Assembly (NCBI GenBank): GCA_014549065.1
Contig: JACDOX010000068.1
Span: forward strand, 1,189,289-1,253,288
Direction of reading: 5' to 3'
Length of the DNA: 64,000 nucleotides
Source of the DNA: Cardinalis cardinalis
Taxonomy: Eukaryota; Chordata; Aves; Passeriformes; Cardinalidae
Under the pieces are notes generated by a model, which was not told the origin of the DNA, ran no database searches, and was given only the letters and a program-made list of their open reading frames with translations. Made by a program: the position numbers and the translations under genes. Each line of letters begins with the position of its first letter. Position 1 is the stretch's first letter. This document shows, piece after piece, positions 1-12,516 of the stretch.

Positions 1-3000
1 TGCTGTGAAAAGGCTTCTTCAAGACTTCAAGGAAAACACTTTAAAAACATAAAATTGTGGAAGTTCTGGCTTTGATTTTTCTGGGCTTCAGTAGTTTGAG
101 AGAAGCAAGTTGCTCAAAGATCAGAAGCAGCTAAGAGGCTTTGAAAAGCAAAATACCTGACAGGAGGTGCTAACATACTAGAAGACATTAACAGCTGAAG
201 AAATCAAAGAACTGCCTTCAGATTCCTACATATCCTGAGGTAACCCAAGGTGCTGCTGAATGTGTTCTTCTGCTGATGAACCATTCCCCATACTATCCAT
301 TCAGTGCAATATGTACATAAATCACAATCCCNAGCAGTGGGGGAAAATGCCTAAAAACATACAAACTGAACAAAACCANATTTTGGCCGGTGGCTTTTAT
401 TTGCAGAGAGCCTGGAATATTCTCCAAGGCAGGACATGTCCCATACATACATCTGTGGGCTGCAGCTGCTAGTGTTGACATTTTCCTTCAGCANCCTGGA
501 ATTTTAATTTTTTTTGTCACAGAAGACATTATTTTATGCAATAGATCACAACACTTTGTTTTCCACCCTGCCCCAGCCAAGTCTCAATTCTCTGAAGCTT
601 GGCTTTCCCCACAAGAGGGAGTTCNGGACATGCAGCTCACAGCATTTCATGGTGCTGGTGAGCAGAGGATTGGGCTGGGAGGGCAAAAGATGGGCAACAG
701 CATTTGGGACAGGAGAGGTAGGAGCAGAGTTGGAGAGGAAGGCAGCAGAGAAAGTCCACAGCAGACACAGGCTAGAGAGGAACCACAAGACCCACTGAAT
801 TCAGCTGCAAAGAACCTGGCCATCATACCTGGATATCCACGGTGAAGGAGACACTTGGACATTACCTGANTAACAGGCCAGACCTGACTGGGGTGCATGG
901 CCTGACTGACCTCATGGATAGCAGAGGACAGAGGGCTTTTACAAATTAATTCCTGTTTGAATGACAGCATTTTTCAGNGATGGAAAATGTTATCAGGGCT
1001 TCTAAACGTGCTGGTGACAGTCCACATACCACAAGCCTTGGTAAAACTGTTCCAATGGTCATTCANCCTCACTGCTAAATTGTGCTGTATTTCAAGCCTG
1101 GGTTTGTTTAGCCTCAAATGCATTATATCATAATCTGCTCAACTGAGTAGCCTATTATTGAACATCTGTTCCCCATGTAGGCAATTTACTGAGAACTCCC
1201 CTCCCCCAAGCATCTCTGTGATAACTGAAGCAGGGTTCTTCCAATCACTCACTCACGATCCCAGCATTTTCATCTTCCCTATGGCTGTCCTCTGAGTATT
1301 CATCAATTCATCACCATCCACCTCAAACTGAGGGCATCACCACAGGATACAACACTCCAGAAGCTGCCGCTGCCTTGCCAAAGTAACACAGAGTCCATAC
1401 TCCATCTTCCAATTCCCATGCTCATACATTACCCTTTTGGCCACATTTCACAGGAGGAGGATGTTCAGCTGATTAATACATCAAGAGCTCAAAACTTTTT
1501 TCCAAGCTGTTGCTTCCNACACCAGGTTCCTCACACTGCTATCATGGCTCTGTGCTGGCAATCCAATAAATGGATTTTGTTGTGCCTGCTCCCAGTCCAC
1601 CAAGTGATCCAGATGGCTGTCAGTAACTACCCCCATTATTCAAAACTCTGCAAGTCATCAAAAACAACCCTTTTCAATCCTACTTATATATTTTCTTCCT
1701 GATGACTGACAGACATATTAAACAGCACAGGGTCAGGACATGACACTGCAAGAACCAGACACACCTGTTGGTAACAATTCTAAATTAACTGCTGCATTTA
1801 ATTAGTTTGACTAAACAGGTTTTAAACCATGGTACATGCGCTGTGATTTAATTAAGTTCACACACTAAAATCCATATTCACACCTTTGGCATCAAAACCC
1901 TAATCTCATAAGAAACTGACACTGAAGAGCTCAAAAGGACCTTTGTTAAATAAATTGATGACAAGTCACACAAAAGAAAATATTTTAAATGAATTAAAAA
2001 TCAATTCAATTCTTCTATGAGCCTATTATTTTCCTAGGACTAACACCACACTGACAGGCATAGTTACNTGCACTACATAATGGGGGCTAGTGAGTAGAAA
2101 AAATAAGTTTAAAAAAATAGCAGATTAACAGCACAAAGTATTTCCACTGAGGACCTTTTGCACCTAAGCACTAGTAGGTGAAGGAAGCTCCTTCATTCAC
2201 AGAGGTGAGAGCTTTGATGCCAAATGCAAGGGCTCCTGCTGCAGCATGGTGTGCTCAGCACTCTGGTAAAGGGCATGGAAGACAGTTATTAGATCATATG
2301 TAAAAAACACAGTCCCTGCAAGGGCAAGATCTCATCTCCCCAGGAGAGGATACATCAGATATTAACTCACATACTATAGCTGATGTTTGCCAAAAACACT
2401 AGTTGCACAAGATTCAGGAATGCAACATTTTTTTCTANCAAAAGCAAGAGAAATTTATGTTTGCAATGACGTTGCTAAACCATTAGAGAAAGGAGCATTC
2501 TACTTTTCATGTATTTTTCATATTTTTCATTTCTCAGACGGGACCATACAGTAAATCCAGTTTTCCCTTCTCNCCCATATCTTATTACTATGATTAACGT
2601 CATCTAAGGAACGTTACATTGAACCTGGCAAGATTAGCTACATTTTAAAGATTTCCACAGCAACCAACATTCTCCATTTTTTNAGCTGATTCCATGGCCT
2701 TTAGTAGATTGCTGGCTCATGTTTACTGGTGCCAGATAGAGAGATAACAGCATTCTTGAGAACTGAACTTCACCACACAAGAATTGGACTACTAAAAAGT
2801 ATCATTATCCCAAATTAGCATTACAAGAAAGGAAAAGCAGAAGCTGTGGTTCTTCCTCCAAAGTCCCTCCAGAGAAACAAAGGCAAACACACAATTACAC
2901 TGCAGCGTACCATGGGAAGACAAAATACCTGAGATTTTGCCATCTTATTAAGGCTGATATTCTTGACCAGCTNTGCCCATGAAATACATGGGAAAGCCAA

Positions 3001-6000
3001 TCCAGGATATTTCCTTTACCTATCCTGAACCTTTTAAATGTCAGGATTGCAGCCACAAGCACACCACCACCATCCAACAGCAACAATTGTTTTTAAAGCT
3101 CTGATACTAAACACCAGCCTGCTTGCCAGCACCACTCCTCCATGGAAGCTGCCCAAGTTGGTTAAGTACCACAGGCTGGGCAAATAAATGCCAAGTGTCA
3201 GACAGATGATAAATCAGTAAGGGCTGTGGAAATCTTCCACTGTTTCATGTTGTTACNCAGGAATTGTCTGCTTCTACTCAGGGGGGCATGCTGACCCTAA
3301 CAGATGGGCAAGATACCTCCATCACATCATAAACCTGTGAAGTTTTTAGTTAGAGGAGCCTCAGGAGGATACCTAGGGAAGCTGACAGTGCTCTCCCCAA
3401 GGAAGATGTCTGCAGATACAGACTGAGACAATATACCCAGCCCTGCAAAATCTGAACCTATTTCAGAGCAATCAGCCTTGACCAGCTCCTGCTCCACCCA
3501 AGCTTCAACATCAACAAAGTCACCTTATTCCCAGGTACTGCAGCTCCCAAGATCCTCTNAAATCAAGCATGGCTGGGAGATGGTATTCCACATTCGGAGG
3601 ACAGTCCTTTCCTGAAGATGTTTGATTTCTAGGCTCTCCAGCAGACCTGGGAATGTGCTATCAAACAGCAATTCTCCCTCAAAAAACAGGCTAGCAAGTG
3701 CATGTCCTCAAAATGCAACTGAAATCTTGCTGCTCCAAATAAAACAGAGCACTTGTTCTAAACTACTTATTGACAAAGCAAAGCATCACAAATATTGAAG
3801 TTCCACAAACCAGCCATGCAAATCTCAACTCCCAGCATGTGACAGACAGATGCTGCAGAAGGAGTCAGCACTTCTGTCCTCAAGAAAAAGGTTTTAAGCC
3901 CTTTCATGACAACAATTTCAGTCAGCCTGAAAGAAGATTTTGATTACTAACTATGGATTGAAATGGAAAAACTTTATGAGCCTTTGATCAAAGCCAGAAA
4001 ACAACCCAAGGGACTTAATAATTTTCTGTTAAGGAAGTTTAAACCAAATTTTAGCACCCAAAGAATCTAGAGCATTGGAGATTTAAGGGAAAATACCAGG
4101 AGGAAAATTGTATTAGATTTAAAACTCTAAGCACCACAATTTAAAGTGATATTTTAGGATTATTTTCTGGTTTACTGGCTTTTGTTTGGGAAGAAACCTG
4201 AGAGCAGGAGGCTTTACAGTGATTCTCCTTGCAGAGGTTAAAACTGCACAGAAGGGAGCAACTGTGGGATTCCTCTACCTGCAGCTTTGCTTTCCCAAAT
4301 CCAAGAGTGCTGATGCCACAGGGAATCCAACCTGCAGTCTCATGACTATGTCATGTTTCACACAAAGTTCTGTTCACACTCAGCTCTCTCAACTGCAAAG
4401 CCTCCAAGAGTTAGGAAAAGCAGTTTCCATATAGAACTTCAGACAGGAACACGTCATCAGAACTGAGCTCCCGGGCTCAGAGATACCTGCTTGGGGCTCC
4501 ATAAACCACTCTGCTTTCCTCTAAGGCCACAGCAATCACTCTGCCACTGAAAGGACACTCACAGGGACCAACCCTTGCTGCCTACAGCCTGCCCCAGGGC
4601 ACCCAAAGGGTTTTCACCGATCACTATATCTGCCTTCACTTATTAGCTCTGTCATTGCCAACCATGGCTAAGCCTGAGCTGAAGAGCTGTTAAGAAGAGG
4701 ACAATGAAATGAAATGGTATAAAGAGAGATGCTTGCCTTTGAGATTAGCTCAAAGAGCCTCTTGGAAAACCTACAACATTCTGAAGAGAGCTAATTTGCA
4801 AGGAAATGTCACTCCTGAAAAGATGATACGCCTCGCTCTCATGGCAGAAGCAATTCTTGCCATCACAGCTTCACAAGCCTTGATTTAAACTGATCAAACC
4901 AGACACCTGCCTATGCAAAATAATATGACTTATATCAGCATCAAGAGAGAAATACAAGCTTTGAAGTGAGCAAATATTAATCTGATACTGTGATCTGTGA
5001 GTTCTTATACCTAAGCACTTGCCTACTGCAAAATCTTCATTTCACTTNAACAAGAGTCCTAAAACACACTCAGACTGAACAGCAGAAAAGACATTTCTCT
5101 GAAACAAGTNACTTTTTTTTTTTCCTATTTCTTTCCTCCCCAAGAAACTGTTTTCACATCCCTGCAAGCTTTCTGGAGGCNAACCAGTTGCAGCTACACA
5201 GGAGGGTGGCTGGGGAGACATGCAGGGGGAAGAGGAAAGGTGTCACTGCTGAGCAAATAAATTTCCAATAATCTTTCCTACAGTGTGAGTTTTCCACCTG
5301 GGAAGTCAAACACAAGGGTCAACATTTTCTGCTTTAGGTGTTTACACTAAACAAACAACCAGTTTTTAAAGGGGTTGTGCAACCCCACTTCCAACCAGAG
5401 CAGGAGGTCACTGGGGGTGTTTGCTTTTGAAAGCCAGGCTATTTTTACTTTATCCATGTAGGCACCTGTAATTTTCCTGGATATAAACTCTATGCCTTTG
5501 AGACTCTTCATCTGTCATCTGCTCTTCCTANGCTTCAAAAGCTGAAGGAAGTGAAGTCTATTATGACAGGCTAGCACAACAAATAGTGTTACAATGNACC
5601 ATGTAAAAAAAATCCCTCCCAAAAATCAAGCTCATCAACAAATTTTACCATAACCTGCCTTAAATCTCTATGTGTGATCAGTCTTGCAAGCACTCATGGA
5701 AGTTTACCAACTTTAGCACATTATTTATCGCCACAATCTCAAAAATAACCCAGAAAATGCATATTACCTCCTCCTCTTGAATCTTAGGGCTTAGTTTTTA
5801 AGACTGATTTAGCTAAACAGTTATTTAACTTAAAATTGAAGAGTTGTGATAGGCCTCAGGCTGATCTTACCCAGCTGAGAAATCCATCTCTCTTGTACTT
5901 GTTACAGAGAATTTAACATGGTGACATTTATGAGTTCCTTCAGNAGTATTGCAGAAGATCAGGCAATCAAAGTATTTCAGCATAAATAACATTCAGAGAA

Positions 6001-6681
6001 AATTTTAAACCATTACACTGAGAAATGAAATTTAAAGTGTCTGGTTTTGGTTCCTCGTTCATGCTGTGTTCTGAGGTTCTTTTAATAAAAAATTTACTTA
6101 TGTCCCTAAGTAGGCTTTTTGCCTTGAACATCACATTTAAGAGGCACATTCACTTCAGTACTGCAAAATGTGGTCTCTTTGTTACTAACAGCAAAATTTC
6201 CTGGAGTCAACACTTTCTATCAGGAATTGGCTATTTTACAGACATCTTAGCCCCTGAGTATTGGATTTACCTGGACCAAAAGCAAACCAGCACTCCAGAT
6301 TCAAAGAAGCAATGCAAAGAAAAGCATGACTGTGCCCTGAGTCAGCTCACATCCAGTGGTCTTATTAATTTGGACTCTACACCACAGAAATTGGGCTCTT
6401 CTAGACCCGAGCTGATCCTGGAAGCAGCACAGCCACAGTCACAGAGTTTAGGCCAGGGAATTAGGTCCTGCCAGCACTGAGTTGGCTCCACATGAAGGCA
6501 TTTGCACATGCCACATGGCTTACTTGTAAGCCAGGACAAAGCCACCCACAGGTAACCAAAGGCTGACTAACTTGGACAGAGCAGGAGAGGCTCCTGTTAA
6601 CTCATTCATGACTAACACATTGCATTCAATTCCACAGTAATTGTAGCAAATGGACCAAACAATTCATCAGAGTGAACTCAC
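1..6681. other. Non-coding stretch, probably intron of the minus-strand gene starting at 7401
   Basis: The coding exon at 6682-7378 ends in a consensus 5' splice site on the minus strand, so this stretch should be its intron, and later exons would lie here or beyond the window. Both strands carry only short, unconvincing open frames. None has paired splice sites or a protein I recognise. A stretch around 1320-1760 is faintly reminiscent of old retrotransposon sequence but is too diverged to call. A short exon (under 60 codons) could have been missed by eye. Confidence 0.5.
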
Positions 6682-7378
6682 CTTGGGCTCGACCTGGAGA
6701 CAAGTGACTGTTTTTTCTGGCATTCACTGCCAGCACATCTTCATCAAACTGTTCAGTCAACAAGTGTCCAGCTGCTGTATCNGTGTTGGCAGGATATCTG
6801 CCTCGTTTCTTGTGTTTCTTCCTCCACATGTCCTCCTCCTCCCTCTCATCAGAACCAGAAGATTTCTGCAGAGCCCCTCGGTGTCTCAGGCTGTTTGATG
6901 CTCTCCCACCAAGGCTGTCACTCACATTTAGCAGGCCAGATGCAGCTCCACGTTGATACACATAATAGTCTTCCTCCANCTCCAAGTCTCCCCCTGGACT
7001 AACAATGGCATTTTTTTTAAGAGTACATCTGTTTAGAGCACTCTGGGGTTTATCGTTCTCAAACCCAGGCAGGGGCTGTTCCAGGTGAGATGTTCTGACT
7101 GGTGAATAGCTGTGCATGTTTATCCCATTCCTGACTGGATTATCCTTCACCAGGCCTCTCCTCAGAGGCGGGTCCAGATCCAAGCTGGGGTCATTGGAGA
7201 AGCCTTCCTCCAGCTGCATCTTCTGTGCAATGTGGTTCAGGTAGGACTGGAAGCGGCCGCTGTGGTGCTTTTGCACCAGCCTGGCGTAGGCGCTCTTTTG
7301 GGAGGCAGGAGCCTTGCTCAGTCCCTCCTTGGCACCCTGGGCAGGAGCTGCACTTCTCACGTGCCCCAGCTGATCCAT
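6682..7378 (-). CDS. First coding exon of an unrecognised protein (5' part, 232 complete codons)
   Basis: This is a long minus-strand open frame starting MDQLGHVRSA. It lies in an exon from 7401 with a good acceptor (pyrimidine-rich, ...AACTCTCAG) 23 bases before the ATG. It ends at 6682 with a consensus donor, AAG/GTGAGT, splitting a Gly codon after one base. The visible part is hydrophilic and looks intracellular: no signal peptide and no membrane segment. Residues 28-58 (SAYARLVQKHHS...) look helical. An acidic run at about 177-183 (DEREEED) is followed by a basic, NLS-like cluster at 186-194 (RKKHKKRGR). Ser-Pro sites lie at about 92, 127 and 227. Two ambiguous bases fall inside it (codons 134 and 199). 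The gene occupies the place and direction of DIS3L2 in mammals, next to NPPC, but the sequence does not resemble the DIS3L2 N-terminus I know. I give no function. The coding status is well supported by frame length, splice sites and composition. Confidence 0.72.
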
Positions 7379-7401
7379 AGTGCAGTGAAAGGCCCAAACT
7401 T

Positions 7402-9742
7402 CTGAGAGTTATAAACAGATACAGAGAAAAAAAAGGTTTATTTTCCTGAAACAAACTGTCAAATAATTGATTACACCAAATGACACAAAAGTATAACATT
7501 TTTGCTGAAAAAGAATTCTGGGTTTGTAAATAATTCCAGTGTGGGGAAGGGGTTTCACAATGTACTCAACATCTGCCCTGCACCAAACCCCTGTCCATAA
7601 CCTATGAGTGACCACAGCCCATAAGCTGTACCTTCTCACACACCACATAAAACAGGGATTTTGTCCCACCCCAAATCCACAGGATTCCTTTAATCTGCTC
7701 TTCCTTGCCTTTGAAAAAGCCAGGAAAATTAAGGCAGTAACTGACAGACTGATCAGAAGCATCAGTTTAGTGGTTATCAGAAACAAAACCTTGTCATGTC
7801 CAGCCTGGGATCCTCAAAAATAACTGCATCCTTACTGAAGCTCTTCACTGTTGCTGTCACCTCCCTCCCACAGTGACTGACACTTCTCCATTGTACAGGA
7901 CAGTTTCTTCAAACACCAAGACTACCCATTTCAGCATGTCTTTTTAGCCATGAACTCCCTCCAGTAAAACAGAAGTAAAACAATAATTATCTTGCAAGAG
8001 TTCCTAATTCTTACTGACTGAGACACACTGCCTGCAGCTCCATCCAGCACCAGTTTCTGTAGANGGTGTCACATCTCCACCTTTGCTGCACGAGTGTGAA
8101 ACTTAAGCAGATCAAGCAATTTTCAATCCTTTTTCAGGTGCTTTAGCTTTTAAGCTTTTAGAGGAAAACAATCTACTAAATTATGCTCAGCTACATTGAG
8201 GTAAATTACAGGTATAGACAGGACATAGCAATGATTTTTGCTGTATGTNAAATCAAAGAAGAATGTAATAATTTCTTGATAATGAAACCCAGTGCAACTG
8301 CTGGCTTCGGTGTGTTTCCATAAAATTGCCTCTTTTTCACTTCAGGACAAGTTTGAAGCTGAACAGCTGAATTTCAGCCCAGCTAGTACATGAAGAATTT
8401 CAGGGCTCACTGTCATCTCTGCTATCCCAGAACCGTGGGGCACTGGACTCTTAAGTTTAAATAAAGGACACTGCCTCTCCCCTCCCTTCTCTAAGCACAG
8501 GGATGTTTGGCAGGACAGAATACAGAGATCAGCAAAAGTGAAATTTATATTCGCTTCCCTACTCCCACCACACTTGGAATTGTTCTTTGCCCTTACTCAG
8601 CCCTCTTCTCCCTTTCACTCTTGTTGCACAGAGGATGAGCACCCTGGCATTCTCCTCCATGCCCACCCTGCCTGGGCAAGGGGCATCACCCAGCAGGGCC
8701 AGCTCCTCCTCAGCGTGCCCACTCCAGCCCTTTGCGAGACACAATGCACACTGCACCGGGAATTACTTCGGTAACTGGGCACGGATGTGAGCAGGCTTCA
8801 CAATGCAAAGCAAAAATTAAAAATCCCTGAACAAATAGGAAAAATTCTTTGTGTGGTTTGTGATTCTTGTTCCTAAGATTTTCCATTGGTGCTGGCCAAT
8901 TGCTAAACTCTTCTAATAGACTGATCTGCCACCGAGCTATTACCAAACACACATGGGTAGGCCCACACCAGCTTTCCTTGGACGTCACCTTCTCCTGTTG
9001 CCAATGCAACAGGAGCAGATAACATTTATAAAAGCCAGTGAGACTACTCTCCAAACAATGGTTTTGTTCCAGGAGACAGGAATTTGTCATTTACCAGTAA
9101 AGAACAAACATTCACAGCTTGCCTTCATTGTATTTTCTACACCTTTAGCCACGTGAGCAGTCAGCAACTGCAGCACTGAAATATACAAGCCCTTGTAAAT
9201 TACAGCTTCGTTATCGATCTTCTGCGGGACACCAGGAATTGAAATGTTCCCANTAGAGCAGAGGGAAGGCAGAGGTGGGTACAGGTACACCCTCCCTGCC
9301 TGGNCACGGGGATGAGGGCGAGTGAAAAGCCACGATGGACGTGCAGAGGGAGGACACTCTCTGAGCCGGGCCCGGGATGAAAGCCGCCCCTGTTATCGTC
9401 ACCCGGCTGGCTCTGGGGATCACCGCCGGCCCCCACCACACGCCCCCCGGCGTGTCCAACTCCCCGGCCGACGCTCCAGCTCCGGCAGCAGAGAACCCTC
9501 GGCATCCCCGGCACCCTCTCCCGCCGCCTCTCCTGCCACGCGTCCCCGGTCCCTCGGGAGCGCGGCCCGGGCCCGGACCGGCCGGACGGGACAGCGAACC
9601 GCGGGGCCCGGCAGCGGCGGCGCTGCCACCGGGCTGACCGGGGCTGGGCGCCGCCGGGCCGGGCCCCGCTGTCCCCCCTCCCCTGCCCGGCGCTGGTCCC
9701 GGTCCCGGTCCCGGCCCCGCTGCCGCCCCCCGCCCCGCTCAC
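7402..9742 (-). other. Probable first intron of the unrecognised minus-strand gene
   Basis: It is bounded on the minus strand by GTGAGC at 9737-9742 (donor, after a GC-rich exon) and the AG at 7402-7403 (acceptor, before AAGTTTGGG). The interior is AT-richer than the flanking island, and I see no further coding exon. The intron is inferred from splice signals only. Confidence 0.5.
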
Positions 9743-10130
9743 CGGCGCCGAGGCCGCTCCGCTCCGTTTGAATGTCCCAGCGCCCCGTCCGCTTCCGGGG
9801 CAGCGGCGCCTACGGGCCGCGGCGGGGCCCAGAAGGGCGAAGCGCGAAGCGCTCGCTGCGCACCCGGCGCGGCAGGGCGGGCGGGGGAGCCCNGCTGAGG
9901 GCTCGGGTGTCCCAGCCCCGCTCCCGCTCTGGGAGAGATCCCCGGGGGAACGGGAATCTCCGGGCAGCCTTGGCTCCTCTCGGCGGGCGCAGCCCGTGAG
10001 GCGGGCAGCGCACCGCGGACTGAGCTGGGGCATCGCGGGAGGCAGGAGGTGCCCAACCTGCCGGGTTTGCACCGCCGGGATCCCGGGGGTTCTTGGCAGC
10101 CACCTGCTCCCAGCCGGGGCCAGCGGAGCC
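9340..10130. promoter_or_regulatory. CpG island, promoter of the unrecognised minus-strand gene
   Basis: A dense run of CpG and GC-box-like G/C blocks, sharply different from both flanks. No TATA box is evident. It covers the proposed first exon. Long open frames here on both strands, up to 368 codons, reflect the scarcity of A/T-rich stop codons in such DNA and are not genes. Confidence 0.7.
9743..9850 (-). other. Probable non-coding exon 1 of the unrecognised gene
   Basis: On the minus strand a GC-rich segment in the CpG island ends GGCGCCG/GTGAGC, a strong 5' splice site. The next good minus-strand acceptor sits directly before the coding exon at 7401. The transcription start is not visible, so the outer boundary near 9850 is a guess. 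Confidence 0.45.
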
Positions 10131-10366
10131 TCCTGGGGTGGGGTGCTCCAGTTTAAGGCCAGNGCTCCAACTTCAACACACTGATTTGTGTCCAGATCAG
10201 TGAAAAAAGCACAGGTTAGCTGATCTGATATTGTAAAGATCTGAGTCTGGTGTTGTTCCCGGGCAAATTCACAGCTTTGCAAGCACCTGTACCTCCAAAA
10301 GCCCATGGGGAAACCTCCTTCAGCACCTACGTGGCCTCACCTGCACTGCAGAGAAGAGAAAGCTCC

Positions 10367-10510
10367 AGGATCCCGTTCCCTGAGCTCTTCGGGATCCCGT
10401 TCCCTGAGCTCTTTGGGATCCCGTTCCCTGAGCTCTTTGGGATGCCTTTCCCTGAGCTCTTTGGGATCCCGTTCCCTGAGCTCTTTGGGATCCCGTTCCC
10501 TGAGCTCTTC
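10367..10510 (+). repeat. 24-bp minisatellite, six copies
   Basis: Six head-to-tail copies of a 24-bp unit containing CCCGTTCCCTGAGCTCTT, separated by GGGAT. Copy 4 is the most diverged, with TGCCTTT in place of TCCCGTT. Because 24 is a multiple of three, the array is open in several frames and produces short repeat peptides by chance. Confidence 0.97.
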
Positions 10511-12466
10511 CTGCGCCCCTGGCACTGGAAGTTGGGCAGAGCCAAACCTGCTGATCCCCTGCTCCCCCACACCACAGCACCCAGGGACTGACCAGCCCTT
10601 GGAGCTGAGCAGCAGTGCCTGATCTCCTCCAGGATAAGTCGGAGCCGGTGGATCAGAGGGTGTCATTAAAGCATGAGACCAGAGTCAAGAGCTGGAACTT
10701 TTATTACCTCCTCTTTCTGTGACCACAGACCTCTCACAAGGCTTTACAGCAGAGTCAGACCCAGGCTCTGGCTGACTGAGAACATGTAGTTTGGTCACTC
10801 TGGTGTTACCTGCAAACTCAGGCTGTGTTTGCCAAAGACTTTCAACCAGAAGAAAATATGGAGATCAATCAACTGTCCTCATGGCACCCCCAGTCAATCC
10901 CATTTGAGCTGTCTGCCTGGAGAATACCCATAGTAGATGGAGGAAGGATCCAAAGGGACCTGAACAGGTGTCTCCAGGCAGGGTTCTGATGGAGAAAGGC
11001 TCTGTTTAGTCTTCATTTTGGCAGGAACATCTGAGCAGGCATCCATGCTGCTCCTTCACTTAGGGTGGAGAAGATGCCGGCCCCACGGTTCTTATTCTTC
11101 ATCCTGCAGATCAGTGCACATTGCCTGGTATCAGTCACCTCTACATGGGGCCACATCTGCTCAGGGTGCAGCATCAGCCGTGGCTCCCAAACACCATGTG
11201 GCCCCTCAGCCATTCCCACAGCCAGCACTGTGAGCCTCCACGAGGCCGTGGCAAGCCCAGAGCACCCCAGCTCCAGCCCTCGGCTGGGTCAAGGGAGCTC
11301 CCTGAGAAAGCACCAGGCTCTTGTGGGGACCAAGGGTAGCAAGCACAGACCTGCCTGACAAGGACAGTCACATCCTCCCCAGGGCCAGGATGCCACCAGC
11401 AAAGGCAGTGTCTCCTTTGCAGGAACCATGCAGAGCCAGCAGCCTCTGCCCACGACCTGCTGGCACTGATGCCAGCTCATCAGCTGCCCCACCCTGGCAG
11501 CTGTGGCCACCTCAAGGAGGAGAGTGAGCACTCAGCTCTGCTCTGCCAGGGCTGAGAGGCAGCGAGCAGCCATCCAGTGTTTGAACAGAGCCACCAGTCA
11601 CACAGCAGCTGCTCCCANGGAGCACAAAGACAGAGCAGGGAGACCATTTCTGCTGGAGGTGGCCCCATGGGTAGCATGGCCACACAGGATCACCCTGTCA
11701 GGGGGAGGATGTGTGCTCCNCTTCTTCCTCCTGCTCTCCTGGCTGCTGATAAACAAGGTGGCTGGCACTGGGAAGGTGGGTGCTCTGAAGGCAGGGTGGT
11801 GGCACAGCCCCAGCTGCTCGGGGCTGCCCCATGCCATCCATTCAGGCTGCCCTTGCTGCGTGGAGGAGAGCAGGGATGGGGTGGGGGCACCCAGGGCCTC
11901 CAGCCCCCCTGTCCTCCCTGTACCAGCCAGGTGGGAGCAGCAGCTCCTCTCCATGTTGCTGAGTCACNCTGTGTCTCTGCTCCTCTTCACTCCAGTGGGG
12001 ATGAAGCCAAGCTGGGAGTTTGTTCAGGCTGCCCCCTGTACCAGGTGGTGTCACCAGCAGCAGTAGCTCCAGCATTCCCTGGTCCTTCCACAGACAGGAG
12101 AGGAAGTGGGGAGGATTTGGTGTTTGGTGGGGCCTGGGGCTTGCTAGCACTGGGATATCAGGTGTGGTGAGAAGGATGTGGCTCCGTGGCTGGATGCCTC
12201 TGTCACCCTCACCTCCTGCCTCCACCTAGGCCCTGCTGCACAAGGAGCCACGGTCTCCAGCAGGTCAGCAGAGCACTTCTCAGTCCTGCTCTCCTGGTAG
12301 CAGCCAGGGATCTGGGAATCTTGTCTGTTCTATGGGACAGGGCCTGTGTTTGTGCCCTCTTTTGCTCTACCCCATCACTGACCCAGATGAATGGGAGTTA
12401 CAGCAAACCCTTGTCTCCTTCCCAGTGCCCCAGGGGTTTCTGAGTGGCTGGGACCAGCTGCATGCC

Positions 12467-12516
12467 CATCCTTCACACACTTTGGAAGAGGCATCCTTCA
12501 CACACTTTGGGAGAGG
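12467..12516 (+). repeat. 25-bp tandem duplication
   Basis: Two adjacent 25-bp copies beginning CATCCTTCACACACTTTGG. They differ at one base (GGAAGAGG versus GGGAGAGG), which indicates a fairly recent local duplication. Confidence 0.95.

Noticed and set aside
1320..1760. Possible ancient CR1 segment
   Set aside because: Only loose resemblance to CR1 wording (for example 'AAACAGCACAGGGTCAGGAC'). Too diverged to support by eye.
6682..7378. Calling the left-hand gene DIS3L2 from synteny
   Set aside because: Position and strand fit, but the residues do not resemble the DIS3L2 N-terminus and no RNB or cold-shock segment is visible. Naming it would be a guess.
9200..10306. 368-codon minus-strand open frame and several overlapping ones
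   Set aside because: They run through a CpG island where stop codons are rare, cross the promoter and proposed splice donor, and encode Arg/Pro/Gly-rich low-complexity sequence with no recognisable domain.
10367..10510. Regular repeat array considered as CRISPR-like
   Set aside because: The copies abut directly with no unique spacers, and the DNA is from an animal. It is a minisatellite.
10250..10666. Open frames encoding repeats such as IPFPELFG
   Set aside because: They arise from the 24-bp minisatellite, whose unit is a multiple of three. They are open on both strands and have no flanking gene structure.
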